The notes beneath the pieces are model-generated. The model was not told the origin of the DNA. It made no database searches and saw only the letters and a program-made list of their open reading frames with translations. A DNA stretch of 64,000 nucleotides from Streptomyces cyaneochromogenes (GTDB lineage: Bacteria > Actinomycetota > Actinomycetes > Streptomycetales > Streptomycetaceae). Positions 7,272-16,144 of the stretch are shown in pieces (positions within the stretch are counted from its first letter, which is position 1; the number at the start of each line of letters is the position of its first letter). The stretch covers positions 6,944,001 through 7,008,000 of the forward strand of contig NZ_CP034539.1 of assembly GCF_003963535.1 (NCBI RefSeq), in the 5' to 3' direction. A program made the translations under genes and the position numbers.

Positions 7272-10200
7272 GTGCGCCCCATACGAGGGTTCATCAGACC
7301 CCGCCGACGTAGACCCGGACGACGCGGATCACGACTTCTCACACCCGTCCTGACGTCCGCTGTCGCGGTCGCCCTGCTCGGTGGCCTGGCGGTTCAGCCG
7401 GAACTGCTGCAGCGCTACGACCTCGACGACGCCGTCCCGGTGGCCGACAGTTACGACGGTTTCGACGCCAAGGCCGCCGAACAGCTCCGCAAGGACCAGT
7501 GCCTGCTGGGCGAGGTGCTGCGGATGGGCGGCCCCGCGATGTACGCCGTCGCGCAGAACGGGCTCAACCAGCCGCCGGACAAACTGCACGAGGCGGCCAA
7601 CCCGGAGTACTGGGAGAAGACGCCGCTGGCCACCGCGTTCGAGCAGGACAAGGACGCCGCGAACAAGGAAGGCACGGCGCTCCACGAGCACCTCAGGGAC
7701 TTCCAGATCAGCGGCCTGCCCCAGCCCGGTGGCTTCCAGTCGAAGGTCGACTTCGAGTGGCCGCCGGGGACCAGCACGGACCCCCGCCCGACCTTCTTCG
7801 AGCAGACCGGACTGTCCAAGTGGATCTGGGAGCAGTTCTGGAAGTCCGAGGGCGACCTGTACCGCGACCTGACCCCGCAGGCCGACGCGGCCACGCTCAA
7901 GGCGGTCAAGGACCTCGGCACCCCGCTGTACGGCGCTGACCCCGACCCGAAGGCGCCCAACTGGTCGCAGGCGTACGAGGAGCACCAGGCGTGGGAGCAC
8001 CTGGTGAACTGGAGCCTGGAGCCGACCGGCGCGGACAACGCCCGACTCTTCCTCTCCTCCGGCGGCTTCCCGCGCACCGCGCCCGAGCCGGGCAGCGTCG
8101 AGTACCGCATCGCGGTGGAGGATCTGAAGACCCGGTTCGCCTCCTGCGCCTGGCGCACCCCCGTCGACCCGAACAAGGTCCTCGGCAAGGAGGTCGCCAC
8201 CGCGTCCGCCGAGTGGCAGCAGGAGATCGCGGCCCAGGGCGCTCAGCGCGACCGGATCCTGACCGCGAACCGCTCCGCCATCAAGGCCCTCACCACCGGC
8301 TCCAAGGCGCTGAGCGAGATGCTGGGCCATTCCTGGCGGGCCGACCACCTGGTCCGCTGGCAGGACTACTGGTCGGCCGGCGGCCCCGGCTGGATCGGGG
8401 ACAGCCCGTTCGTCGTGCACGCCAACGGGGCCTCCGACAAGTGCCTCGACGTGGCGGGCGGCAAGAAGGACAACGGCACGCCCGTGCAGATCTACACCTG
8501 CAACGGCGGCGCCGCGCAGAAGTGGCAGATCAGCGGTGACACCCTGGTCAACACCAACTCGGGCAAGTGCCTGACCGTCAAGGGCGGCGCGAACGCCAAC
8601 GGGACGACCGTGGTGATCATGCCCTGCACCAGTGGCGCCTCCCAGAAGTGGGAGTACGGCACCCACGGCACCACCCGCCTGTACAACCCGGCGACCAAGA
8701 ACTGCCTCGACCTGGCGACGTACACCAACAGCCAGGACGGCCGGATGTGGGACTGCACCGGCAAGGCCCCGCAGAAGTTCGACATCGTCCCGTCCGGTCA
8801 CAACGGCACCGACGACCTCGACTACCCGACCAAGGCCCAGTTCGACCGCGTGAAGGCGGACATCGCCAAGGCCCAGACCGAGTCGAAGAAGCAGCTCGAC
8901 CTGCTCAAGGCGCAGGTCACGACGGCGAAGGCGGCCGCCGCCACGACGGACACCGCCATGCAGGCCGCGTACGCCGTCGCCGACAAGGCGGGCGCCCCAC
9001 GGGGCCGCGGTCTGCTGGTCGGTCAGCAGAAGGCGCAGGTCACCAAGGCGTCCACGGCCGCCCTCGAGGCGCTGTCGAAGGCCGGTGACACCGCGTACGC
9101 CGCGACCCGCGCCGCCGCCGGCGACAGCGAGACCATCGCAGCCCGGGCCCTGACCCAGGCCGCCCAGTCGAAGGCCGCCTTCCGCACCGCCGCCGCGAAC
9201 GAGGCCCGCGCCCAGGCGAAGGCCGCTGCCGAGGCCGCCGCCGTACAGGCACAGAACGCCAAGGCGGCCCGTGACGTCGCCAAGGCCAAGCTGGCCGAGA
9301 CGCAGAAGGCGGAGGCCGACGCGAAGGCGGCGGCCGCCGACGCGAAGGCCAAGCGGCTCGCGGCGGAGGCGGAGGAGGCCAGGGCGAAGGCGGAGAAGGA
9401 GACCGCCGCCGCCAAGCAGGCCGAGGCCGCCCAGCACAAGGAGAACGCCCAGGGGTACGCCGGCCAGGCCAAGGACGCCAAGGAAAAGGCCGAGGCCTCC
9501 GAGTCCACCGCCCGCAGCAAGCGGCAGGACGCCGAGGCCGCCCGTGACCGGGCGAAGGACAAGCGGGACAGCGCCTGGGACGCCGCGAACAAGGCGAACG
9601 CCGCCCGCGCCAAGGCCGACGCCAAGGACGCCTACGCGCAGGCCCACGAGTCGGACGCCGACGCCAAGGAGTCCCGTGCGGCCGCCGACGCGGCGGACAG
9701 CCACGCCGACGACGCCGAGGCCGCCGCGACGTCGGCCCGTAATGAGGCGGACCTGGCGACTCAGGCGGCGGCCGACGCGGACGCCGCCGCCACTCGCGCG
9801 GAGTCGGCTGCCAAGCGGGCTCGCTCGCACGCCGACGCGGCGCAGGCCGCCAAGCTGCGGGCCGACGCCGCGGTGAAGACGGCGACCAGCGCGGCGGCGG
9901 ACGCCATCAAGGCATCCCAGGACTCCGCCGCTGCCGCCCGCTCGGCGGTCGAGCTGGCCGACGAGGCCGAGAAGCACGCGGCCGACGCCAAGGCACAGGC
10001 CGACGCGTCGAAGGCCGAGGCGGCCAAGGCGGTCGCGGGTGCGGCAGAAGCGGCGGGGCACGCCTACACCACCGCGCAGGCCGCGCAGGACGCCGGAAAC
10101 GCGGCACAGCAGGTGGCGGCCCCGGCGAACGACGCCGTCCAGCTCGGCGCGCCGTACGTCACCACCGACTCCGCCGCCGGTCTCGCCGTCCTGGCGGGCC

Positions 10201-12257
10201 AGTCGTCGAAGACCATCGCCGAACAGCAGCAGGCCGTGGCCGAGGCGCACGCCGCCAACGCCCAGAAGAACGCGGAGCAGGCGCAGAGCCTCGCCAACGC
10301 GGCGACGGGTGACTCGAAGGCGGCGTACACGCTGGCCGCCGAGGCCGCCGGGTTCGCGGCGGACGCCCGCGAGTCGGCGAAGCAGGCGCTGGGTTACGCG
10401 GCCGAGGCCGCCAAGTACGCGGCGGACGCGCAGGCTTCACTGGCGCGCACCATCGAGTACGACCGTCAGGCGACCGCGGACGCCGAGGCCGCCGACCGGG
10501 CGGCGGGCCGCGCCGAGAACTACGCGACGCAGGCCCGCTCCTCGGCCGACCAGGCGGCCCTGGACGCCTCGGCCGCCCGTACGGCCGCCGCGGAGGCCGA
10601 ACAGGCCGCGAAGGACGCCCGCGCGGCGGCCGATCGCGCCGACGCCGAGGCCACCCGGGCCGAAGAGGCGGCGAAGGACGCCCAGAAGTACGCGGAGTCC
10701 GCTCAGCAGGCGGCGGACGAGGCCGAGCGCAAGGAGGCCAACCAGGTCGTCCAGGACGGTGCCGGAACCGGTGTCGGCGGTGTCTTCTACATCATCGACA
10801 AGATCACCGAGGCAGGGCCGACCAAGCAGCTCAACAAGTGCGGCGACTACGTGCCCAACGGGTGCACGGTGACGTACGAGCTGCACGTCAACATCACGGT
10901 CAGCTACTACTTCTGCGTCAACCCCGAGGTGCCCGCCACCGAGACCGGCTGCCCGAAGTCGGACACGGTCTTCCTCAAGTCGGAGACGCTCCCGAACCAG
11001 AAGAGGGAGTGGACCCACCACTTCAGCCTGGGCGAGATCACCCGGATCGGCTGGCAGACCCTCTTCGGGGAGACGCTCGGCGCGGTCCTGTACGAGATCG
11101 TGCTGGGCGACGCGGTCCGCTGCTACCACGGTGACAAGTCGAGCTGCGCCTGGTTCGCGTCCAACTTCATCCCGGGCAAGGTCTTCACGAAGGTCGCCGA
11201 CGCGATCCGCGCGCTCGACGTCGCGATGAAGACCGGGATCGGGGTGGCGGACGCGTTCAAGGCGCTGAAGGCCCTGGACGTGGATCCGGCCACCATCGCC
11301 AAGGTCGAGGCCGGTGTGAACGCCTACGAGGACGTGATCACGACCTGCAAGGTCAACAGCTTCCCGGGCGACACCCTGGTGCTGATGGCCGACGGCAGCC
11401 GCAGGGCGATCCGTGACGTGCGGGAGGGCGACCGGGTCATGGCCGCCGACCCGACCACCGGAGCGCTGCGGGCCGAGCCCGTCACGGACACCTTCCGGCA
11501 CGACACCGAACGGCTGGTGACCATCGCTCTGGCCGGCGGCAGCAGCCTGGACACCACCGCCGGACACAAGATCCGCACGGACGAGCGCGGCTGGGTCCTC
11601 GCCTCGGACCTGCGCCCGGGAGACCGGCTGATCGGCGCGGACGGCACGCTCCGCGCCGTGACCGACGTCCGCGATCGGCCGGGTCTCGCCCCGCGCCGGG
11701 TGTACGACCTCACCGTCGACGGCCTGCACACGTTCTACGTGCGCACCGAGGGCGCCGCAGCGGCGGACGTGATGGTCCACAACTGCATGAACCTGTCGGA
11801 CGAGGACCTCGCGAGTCTGCCGCAGCGGTACCGGGACGTGATGCACACGCTGAAGGACCACGTCAGGAAGACTCCGCAGGAGGCTCTTGCCCTGGCCCGG
11901 CAGAAGAACGAGCCCAAGACGATCTGGACCAGCCAGGACATCGCCCAGCAGGCCATCGACCGGGTGGTGGGCGACTTCTTCAGCAAGCGGCTCGCGGACG
12001 GCACGAAGGTCCTCGACAAGGAGAAGTGGAAGAAGTTCGAGCAGTGGGCCGCGAAGGCCGGCGACATGGAGCAGTACCGGACGATCACCGGCAAGTGGGA
12101 CGCCTACCCGTCCCTGGGTAAGACGTACCATCCGAACGGGAGGATCGAGGACGCCGGCAACACGGTCACGGTGATCTTGATGAAGGTCAGGAGCCACACG
12201 GGCAAGGGGCGCGGAGGATACGTCATCAAGACCGCGTATCCCACGGGCACCGCGTAG
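7272..12257 (+). CDS. Giant secreted polymorphic toxin: coiled coil, ricin-B lectin, Hint protease, RNase A-like C-terminus
   Basis: The product has 1661 residues from a GTG start. Residues 1-45 are an Arg-rich leader plus hydrophobic signal segment (LTSAVAVALLGGLAV). Residues 60-375 are a conserved helical domain with an ALF-like motif (GGPAMYAVAQNGL). Residues 377-507 form a ricin-B beta-trefoil with QKW, QKW and QKF repeats and paired cysteines. Residues 530-1157 are an Ala/Lys/Glu coiled coil. Residues 1160-1355 are a Cys-containing pretoxin segment. Residues 1359-1503 are a Hint domain, opening with CKVNSFPGDTL and closing with VMVHNC, which should cleave itself to release the tip. The last 158 residues (TLKDHVRK ... 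TIWTSQDIAQQAID ... GGYVIKTAYP) resemble the RNase A-like CDI toxin family, by recall. The neighbouring CdiI-like gene supports a toxin role. Confidence 0.85.
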   Translation: MRPIRGFIRPRRRRPGRRGSRLLTPVLTSAVAVALLGGLAVQPELLQRYDLDDAVPVADSYDGFDAKAAEQLRKDQCLLGEVLRMGGPAMYAVAQNGLNQPPDKLHEAANPEYWEKTPLATAFEQDKDAANKEGTALHEHLRDFQISGLPQPGGFQSKVDFEWPPGTSTDPRPTFFEQTGLSKWIWEQFWKSEGDLYRDLTPQADAATLKAVKDLGTPLYGADPDPKAPNWSQAYEEHQAWEHLVNWSLEPTGADNARLFLSSGGFPRTAPEPGSVEYRIAVEDLKTRFASCAWRTPVDPNKVLGKEVATASAEWQQEIAAQGAQRDRILTANRSAIKALTTGSKALSEMLGHSWRADHLVRWQDYWSAGGPGWIGDSPFVVHANGASDKCLDVAGGKKDNGTPVQIYTCNGGAAQKWQISGDTLVNTNSGKCLTVKGGANANGTTVVIMPCTSGASQKWEYGTHGTTRLYNPATKNCLDLATYTNSQDGRMWDCTGKAPQKFDIVPSGHNGTDDLDYPTKAQFDRVKADIAKAQTESKKQLDLLKAQVTTAKAAAATTDTAMQAAYAVADKAGAPRGRGLLVGQQKAQVTKASTAALEALSKAGDTAYAATRAAAGDSETIAARALTQAAQSKAAFRTAAANEARAQAKAAAEAAAVQAQNAKAARDVAKAKLAETQKAEADAKAAAADAKAKRLAAEAEEARAKAEKETAAAKQAEAAQHKENAQGYAGQAKDAKEKAEASESTARSKRQDAEAARDRAKDKRDSAWDAANKANAARAKADAKDAYAQAHESDADAKESRAAADAADSHADDAEAAATSARNEADLATQAAADADAAATRAESAAKRARSHADAAQAAKLRADAAVKTATSAAADAIKASQDSAAAARSAVELADEAEKHAADAKAQADASKAEAAKAVAGAAEAAGHAYTTAQAAQDAGNAAQQVAAPANDAVQLGAPYVTTDSAAGLAVLAGQSSKTIAEQQQAVAEAHAANAQKNAEQAQSLANAATGDSKAAYTLAAEAAGFAADARESAKQALGYAAEAAKYAADAQASLARTIEYDRQATADAEAADRAAGRAENYATQARSSADQAALDASAARTAAAEAEQAAKDARAAADRADAEATRAEEAAKDAQKYAESAQQAADEAERKEANQVVQDGAGTGVGGVFYIIDKITEAGPTKQLNKCGDYVPNGCTVTYELHVNITVSYYFCVNPEVPATETGCPKSDTVFLKSETLPNQKREWTHHFSLGEITRIGWQTLFGETLGAVLYEIVLGDAVRCYHGDKSSCAWFASNFIPGKVFTKVADAIRALDVAMKTGIGVADAFKALKALDVDPATIAKVEAGVNAYEDVITTCKVNSFPGDTLVLMADGSRRAIRDVREGDRVMAADPTTGALRAEPVTDTFRHDTERLVTIALAGGSSLDTTAGHKIRTDERGWVLASDLRPGDRLIGADGTLRAVTDVRDRPGLAPRRVYDLTVDGLHTFYVRTEGAAAADVMVHNCMNLSDEDLASLPQRYRDVMHTLKDHVRKTPQEALALARQKNEPKTIWTSQDIAQQAIDRVVGDFFSKRLADGTKVLDKEKWKKFEQWAAKAGDMEQYRTITGKWDAYPSLGKTYHPNGRIEDAGNTVTVILMKVRSHTGKGRGGYVIKTAYPTGTA

Positions 12258-12267
12258 GACAGGATCC

Positions 12268-13596
12268 ATGCCACAAAACCGTACGACGTACGTCGCACTG
12301 GGCTACTCCGAGGACTTCGGCCTCACCGGTCTGGCGGAGCGGCTGTGCTCCCCGGACCGGACCGGCGCCGGTCCCGCCGTCGACCTCCCGGCCGCGCTCG
12401 CGGCGGCGGCCGGGCTGGCGGACGGGTCCGACGGCGAGGAGGCCGTGGAACTGGAGGAGGACGCCCGTCGGCTGCTGGACGGTCCGTTGTCGGAGGAGGT
12501 CCTCCACGCGGTGTGGCTGGCCGCGGTCGGCCGGATGTTCGATCCGGCCGACCACGGCACGGATACGCGCGGCTGGCTGCGGGCGGTCTCGGAACTGGCC
12601 ACGGCCCGCCTCCGGCAGAACAAACGCTCCTACGTCCCGCCGCCGGTACGGCCGGTGCGGGACGAGGAGCTGTGCGCGGCGGTCGTGGCGGAGATCCGGG
12701 CCCTGGCCCCGGCGCTGACCGACGCGGCCGGGCTCCCGGAGCTCGCCCCGGCCCTGGAGCGGGTGGCCGGACACACCGACGCCGACCTCGGCCTCCGGCT
12801 CTTCCTGCGCGCCCTGAAGGCGTACGCCGTCCAGGTCCCGAAGGAGCGGTACGACAGGTTCCTCCAGCTCGGCGAGCGGCTCGGGTACCCGGTCGCGCTC
12901 GTCCGCGACGGCCTCGACGTCGACTGGCCGCCCATCGACACGGAACACCGTGCCACCGACTGGGACTTCGGACTCTCGAAGCTCGCCGGGAACGCCCACC
13001 AGGACTGGCAGCCGAGCACCGCCCGCCGGGAGATCGAGCTGGTGGCGTACGCCGACGAGCCCGGCCAGTCCCCCGGCATGTCGGCGGCCCTCCTCCTGGA
13101 GGACGCGCTTCGTCTCCTGCACTCCCCGCTGTCCGACGACACGCTCACCACCCTGTGGGTGGCCGTCTCGGACGCGGCCCTGCGCACCGACGGCCGCGCG
13201 TGGCTGCGCCTGGTCGCAGACGTGTGCGAGGAGCGGCTGAGGAAGGCCGCCCCGACCTACACCCCCGAAGTTCCGCCCGCTCGCGTGGAGTTGGCGGACC
13301 CGGTGTCGCGGGAGCTGCGGGAGACCGCGCTCGCCGTGGCAGACAGGGCCGTCAGCCCTCACTGGCAGCCCCTCCCGGCCGTAAAGGCCATGGCCGCGGT
13401 GGAACAGGTCGTGGTCCAGGTCGATCCGGACCTGGGATTCAGGCTGTACCTCCGCGTCCTGCGGGCGCTGTCCGTACCGCTCACGCGGGGACAGTACGAG
13501 CGGTACCGGACCATCGGTGAACGGTTCGGGTACGGCAAGTACCACGTCGACGAGATCGAGGACCTTGTTCAGTGGGCGACGGCCGAGGAGCCCTAG
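12268..13596 (+). CDS. CdiI-like immunity protein with two tandem immunity domains
   Basis: A 442-residue cytoplasmic protein starts 10 bp after the toxin stop and is clearly cotranscribed with it. It is an internal duplication. Residues about 60-215 and 280-438 repeat the same pattern: LSEEVLHAVWLAAVGR against LSDDTLTTLWVAVSDA, then GWLR, then Y.PP/PEV, then DPDLGFRLYLRVLRA against DADLGLRLFLRALKA, then YDRFLQLGERLGYP against YERYRTIGERFGYG. Each half resembles a full single-domain CDI immunity protein. The expected role is to bind and block the RNase-like tip of the adjacent toxin in the producer cell. Immunity pairing is inferred from position and family; the duplication is seen directly. 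The second half may neutralise a variant toxin. Confidence 0.8.
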   Translation: MPQNRTTYVALGYSEDFGLTGLAERLCSPDRTGAGPAVDLPAALAAAAGLADGSDGEEAVELEEDARRLLDGPLSEEVLHAVWLAAVGRMFDPADHGTDTRGWLRAVSELATARLRQNKRSYVPPPVRPVRDEELCAAVVAEIRALAPALTDAAGLPELAPALERVAGHTDADLGLRLFLRALKAYAVQVPKERYDRFLQLGERLGYPVALVRDGLDVDWPPIDTEHRATDWDFGLSKLAGNAHQDWQPSTARREIELVAYADEPGQSPGMSAALLLEDALRLLHSPLSDDTLTTLWVAVSDAALRTDGRAWLRLVADVCEERLRKAAPTYTPEVPPARVELADPVSRELRETALAVADRAVSPHWQPLPAVKAMAAVEQVVVQVDPDLGFRLYLRVLRALSVPLTRGQYERYRTIGERFGYGKYHVDEIEDLVQWATAEEP

Positions 13597-13602
13597 CTGT
13601 GT

Positions 13603-13635
13603 TGTCCCGGCCTCGTACGGCGGCCGGGCGGGACA
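13603..13635. terminator. Hairpin between convergent immunity and TetR genes
   Basis: TGTCCCGGCC (13603-13612) pairs with the GGCCGGG/GGGACA region (13622-13635), with one bulged base and a loop around TCGTACGG. It sits in the 45-bp gap between two convergent genes and probably terminates both transcripts. Confidence 0.6.
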
Positions 13636-13641
13636 GGGGCG

Positions 13642-14262
13642 TCAGACCGGCGCGTCTCCCGCCAGGCCGTACAGCAGGAGCCCGGCGAAGCTGCGCACCC
13701 ACTCCGCGTCGACGGGCTCCGCGCTCACCAGAGTGCGGTGGACCACCGCACCCGCCACCACATCGAAGATCAGGTCCGCCGTGCGCGCCGCTTCCCCCGG
13801 ATCCGTCTCCGCGGGAAGCTCCCCGCGTTTCTGGGCCCGGGAACGGCCCTGGACGACCAGGCGTTTCTGGCGCTCGACGATCGACTCGCGAATGCGCTCC
13901 CGCAAAGCGTCGTCCCGAGTCGACTCCGCCACCACCGCCATCAGCCCGCTCCTCGCCTCCGGGCGGTCCAGGATCGCCGCGAACTGAAGGACCACGCCCT
14001 CGATGTCGGCGGCCAGGGAGCCGCGGTCGGGGAGTTCCAGTTCGTCGAAGAGTTCCGCCACCGCGTCGACGACCAGCTCGTTCTTGCCTGACCAGCGGCG
14101 ATAGAGGGTTGTCTTCGCAACCCCGGCGCGCGTCGCCACGTCTCCCAGGGTGAGCTTGGACCAGCCCACCTCGACCAGCGCCTCCCGCGTCGCGGCCAGG
14201 ATCGCCGTGGCAGCGGCGGTGCTGCGGGGGCGTCCGAGACGGGCGGGGCTGCGACTGTGCAT
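13642..14262 (-). CDS. TetR-family transcriptional regulator
   Basis: A 206-residue regulator, using the ATG at 14262 (MHSRSPARLGRPRS). An upstream in-frame start at 14343 would add 27 residues of non-conserved sequence. The N-terminal TetR helix-turn-helix is clear: IAATREALVEVGWSKLTLGDVATRAGVAKTTLYRRWSGK in abbreviated form, with the classic TTLYRRW recognition helix. The C-terminal 130 residues form a ligand-binding helical bundle with the TetR_C-like pattern AELFDELELPDRGSLAADI. No transporter or enzyme is divergently paired with it, so it may control the downstream thioredoxin gene or act at a distance. A 17-bp operator-like palindrome lies 94-110 bp upstream of its start. Confidence 0.9.
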   Translation of the reverse strand: MHSRSPARLGRPRSTAAATAILAATREALVEVGWSKLTLGDVATRAGVAKTTLYRRWSGKNELVVDAVAELFDELELPDRGSLAADIEGVVLQFAAILDRPEARSGLMAVVAESTRDDALRERIRESIVERQKRLVVQGRSRAQKRGELPAETDPGEAARTADLIFDVVAGAVVHRTLVSAEPVDAEWVRSFAGLLLYGLAGDAPV

Positions 14263-14355
14263 CCCACGACCATAGCCCCGCGATATCGGCGGATTCTGTG
14301 ATGTCGTGAGGGAGATCACCGGGGCATGGTGTTCTGGAGGCACTCGGTGCCATTA

Positions 14356-14372
14356 CGCTACGACTCGTAGCG
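14356..14372. promoter_or_regulatory. Candidate TetR operator
   Basis: CGCTACGA and TCGTAGCG flank one central C, a perfect 8-1-8 dyad. It is located between the TetR gene and the divergent thioredoxin/TPR gene. Dyads of this form and length are common TetR-family operators. The regulator is inferred from proximity. Confidence 0.6.
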
Positions 14373-14508
14373 AAAGCTCGTGACGGACGTACGCGAGCGC
14401 GAGACATCACGCACGGCGTGGGGTGGGGACCCGGCGTCGAACGGTGGAGCCCGACCCGCTTTCACCGTGCTTTTCACGTGTGCGCGGGGAACGGGGGAGG
14501 ATAGACGC

Positions 14509-15486
14509 ATGCAGCCACGGAACATGTCCATGAGCGGAGTCGTCGACCTCGCCGCGGTGAAGGCGGCCCAGGAGGCCAAGGCGAAGGCGGAGCAGGCGCG
14601 TGCCGACGCCGCCCGGCAGGGCGGGGGAGGGGCCGTGTCGCCCGCGGACCTCGTCATCGATGTGGATGAGGCCGGGTTCGAGCGGGACGTCCTTCAGCGG
14701 TCCGCCGAGGTGCCCGTCGTCATCGACTTCTGGGCCGAGTGGTGTCAGCCCTGCAAGCAGCTGAGCCCGGTGCTGGAGCGGCTCGCCGTCGAGTACAACG
14801 GCCGCTTCCTTCTCGCCAAGATCGACGTCGACGCCAACCAGATGCTGATGCAGCAGTTCGGCGTACAGGGGATTCCCGCCGTGTTCGCCGTCGTCGCCGG
14901 GCAGGCGCTGCCGCTCTTCCAGGGGGCGGCCGGCGAGGCGCAGATCCGCGAGACGCTCGACCAGCTCGTCGCCGTAGCCGAGCAGCGATTCGGCCTGACC
15001 GGCCTGACGGTCGACCCGGACGCCGAGCCGGGCGGCGCGCAGGCAGCCGCTCCCACCACGCCGGCCGGTCCGTACGACGCCCTGCTCGAGGCCGCCGTAC
15101 AGGCCCTGGACGCGGGCGATTTGGGCGGCGCCGTGCAGGCGTACAAGAACGTGCTGAGCGAGGACCCGACGAACTCGGAGGCCAAACTCGGGCTCGCCCA
15201 GGCCGAGTTGCTCCAGCGGGTGCAGGGCGCGGACCCGCAGCAGGTGCGCAAGGAGGCCGCCGACAAGCCCGCCGACGTCACCGCGCAGATCGCCGCCGCC
15301 GACCTGGATCTGGTGGGCGGTCATGTCGAGGACGCCTTCGGGCGGCTCATCGAGACCGTGCAGCGCACGGTGGGTGACGACCGGGACACCGTACGACTTC
15401 GGCTGCTGGAGCTGTTCGAAGTCGTGGGCGGCGAGGATCCGCGGGTGGCGGCGGCGCGCAGGGCGCTGGCGCGCGCCCTGTTCTGA
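14509..15486 (+). CDS. Thioredoxin-TPR co-chaperone (CnoX/YbbN-like)
   Basis: A 325-residue protein with the ATG at 14509 behind an excellent GGGGGAGG ribosome site. An alternative upstream frame from 14380 lacks such a site. A charged Ala-rich N-terminus leads into a thioredoxin fold at about residues 45-155 with FWAEWCQPCKQLSP, so the CxxC pair is retained, and the cis-Pro loop GIPAVFAV. The C-terminal 150 residues are TPR-like helices (AVQALDAGDLGGAVQAYKNVL), the architecture of CnoX/YbbN. CnoX proteins protect clients from oxidation and hand them to chaperones such as GroEL. The function in actinomycetes is inferred. A large hairpin follows about 95 bp downstream. Confidence 0.85.
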   Translation: MQPRNMSMSGVVDLAAVKAAQEAKAKAEQARADAARQGGGGAVSPADLVIDVDEAGFERDVLQRSAEVPVVIDFWAEWCQPCKQLSPVLERLAVEYNGRFLLAKIDVDANQMLMQQFGVQGIPAVFAVVAGQALPLFQGAAGEAQIRETLDQLVAVAEQRFGLTGLTVDPDAEPGGAQAAAPTTPAGPYDALLEAAVQALDAGDLGGAVQAYKNVLSEDPTNSEAKLGLAQAELLQRVQGADPQQVRKEAADKPADVTAQIAAADLDLVGGHVEDAFGRLIETVQRTVGDDRDTVRLRLLELFEVVGGEDPRVAAARRALARALF

Positions 15487-16144
15487 CCGGGGCCACGAGC
15501 GGGGCGTCGGCCCCGTTCTGACCAGTCACTAAACGCACGGGCCCGTGTTGCCCGAGTGAAAGATTTGCCGACAGAACATCACTGCGGCCGCGCTTTACCA
15601 AATCTTGGTAATCGCGGCCGCAGTTACTGCAGGTAAGTCCAGGGCTGCTTTCTGTCAGTTTCTGTCCGTTGATTCCTGGATTTGTCCGGTCGCTTGGCGC
15701 CACCCTGAGTCGCTGTCCGAGACCAACGGGTCGTTGTTCGGTTATCCGGCCGTTACTCCTGAGTAACGAAGCCCCTTGTGCGGGCGGCGAGAATGCACCA
15801 CGATCGGCCACGCTCGGTCCATTTCCGCACCCCGACAGCCGGTCGGGTCACGGGAGTTCCTGGGTCCCCACCGAGCAGAGTCGGCGGCAGTGGCGCCGGC
15901 TCTTGGACAGGGGGGTCTTCGCCCACCCGGCGAAGCCTGTCCAGCAAGGTTGTGCGTGATGCGTGTCAGGCGCGACCAGTGGTTGTCGCTCGGGGGTGAT
16001 CGCCGGTGATTCGGGCGCGGTTCGCGCCTTTCGAGTACGGGCGCTCTCCTTCCCGAGGACGTAGCACTTCTCCCATCCCTGCCCGGTTGAGCCCCTTTTG
16101 GGGGTGGGTCGGGTCAGGCGATGTACGTCCGAGAAGGAGGAAAT
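15487..16144. other. 658-bp intergenic region without a convincing gene
   Basis: Short open frames here lack ribosome sites and codon bias. The region contains the nested inverted repeat at 15582-15623 and, at its right end, the strong AAGGAGG ribosome site (16132-16138) of the DUF6230 gene. Base composition drops locally below that of the genes (for example around TTACCAAATCTTGG). It probably holds the terminator of the thioredoxin gene and a long leader or promoter for the envelope-protein trio. Confidence 0.6.
15582..15623. terminator. Nested 18-bp inverted repeat (large hairpin)
   Basis: The outer arms CTGCGGCCGCG (15582-15592) and CGCGGCCGCAG (15613-15623) are perfectly complementary. 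They enclose the inner perfect arms TTACCAA and TTGGTAA with an ATC loop, separated only by a 2x1 internal bulge. No T-run follows. It could be the transcription terminator of the thioredoxin/TPR gene or a regulatory RNA structure for the DUF6230 operon. Confidence 0.6.

Noticed and set aside
7329..10250. Long minus-strand open frame (973 codons) opposite the first giant gene
   Set aside because: It mirrors the GCC/GCG-rich coiled-coil codons and gives Gly/Arg/Leu low-complexity protein with no motif or ribosome site; it is an antisense shadow.
8860..10740. Repetitive GC-rich DNA that could suggest a satellite or CRISPR-like array
   Set aside because: There is no fixed repeat unit with unique spacers; the periodicity is that of Ala/Lys/Glu heptad-like codons in a coiled coil.
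15669..16009. Small plus-strand frames in the gap before the DUF6230 gene
   Set aside because: No ribosome sites, several overlapping frames of similar length, and Arg/Cys-rich products without codon bias.
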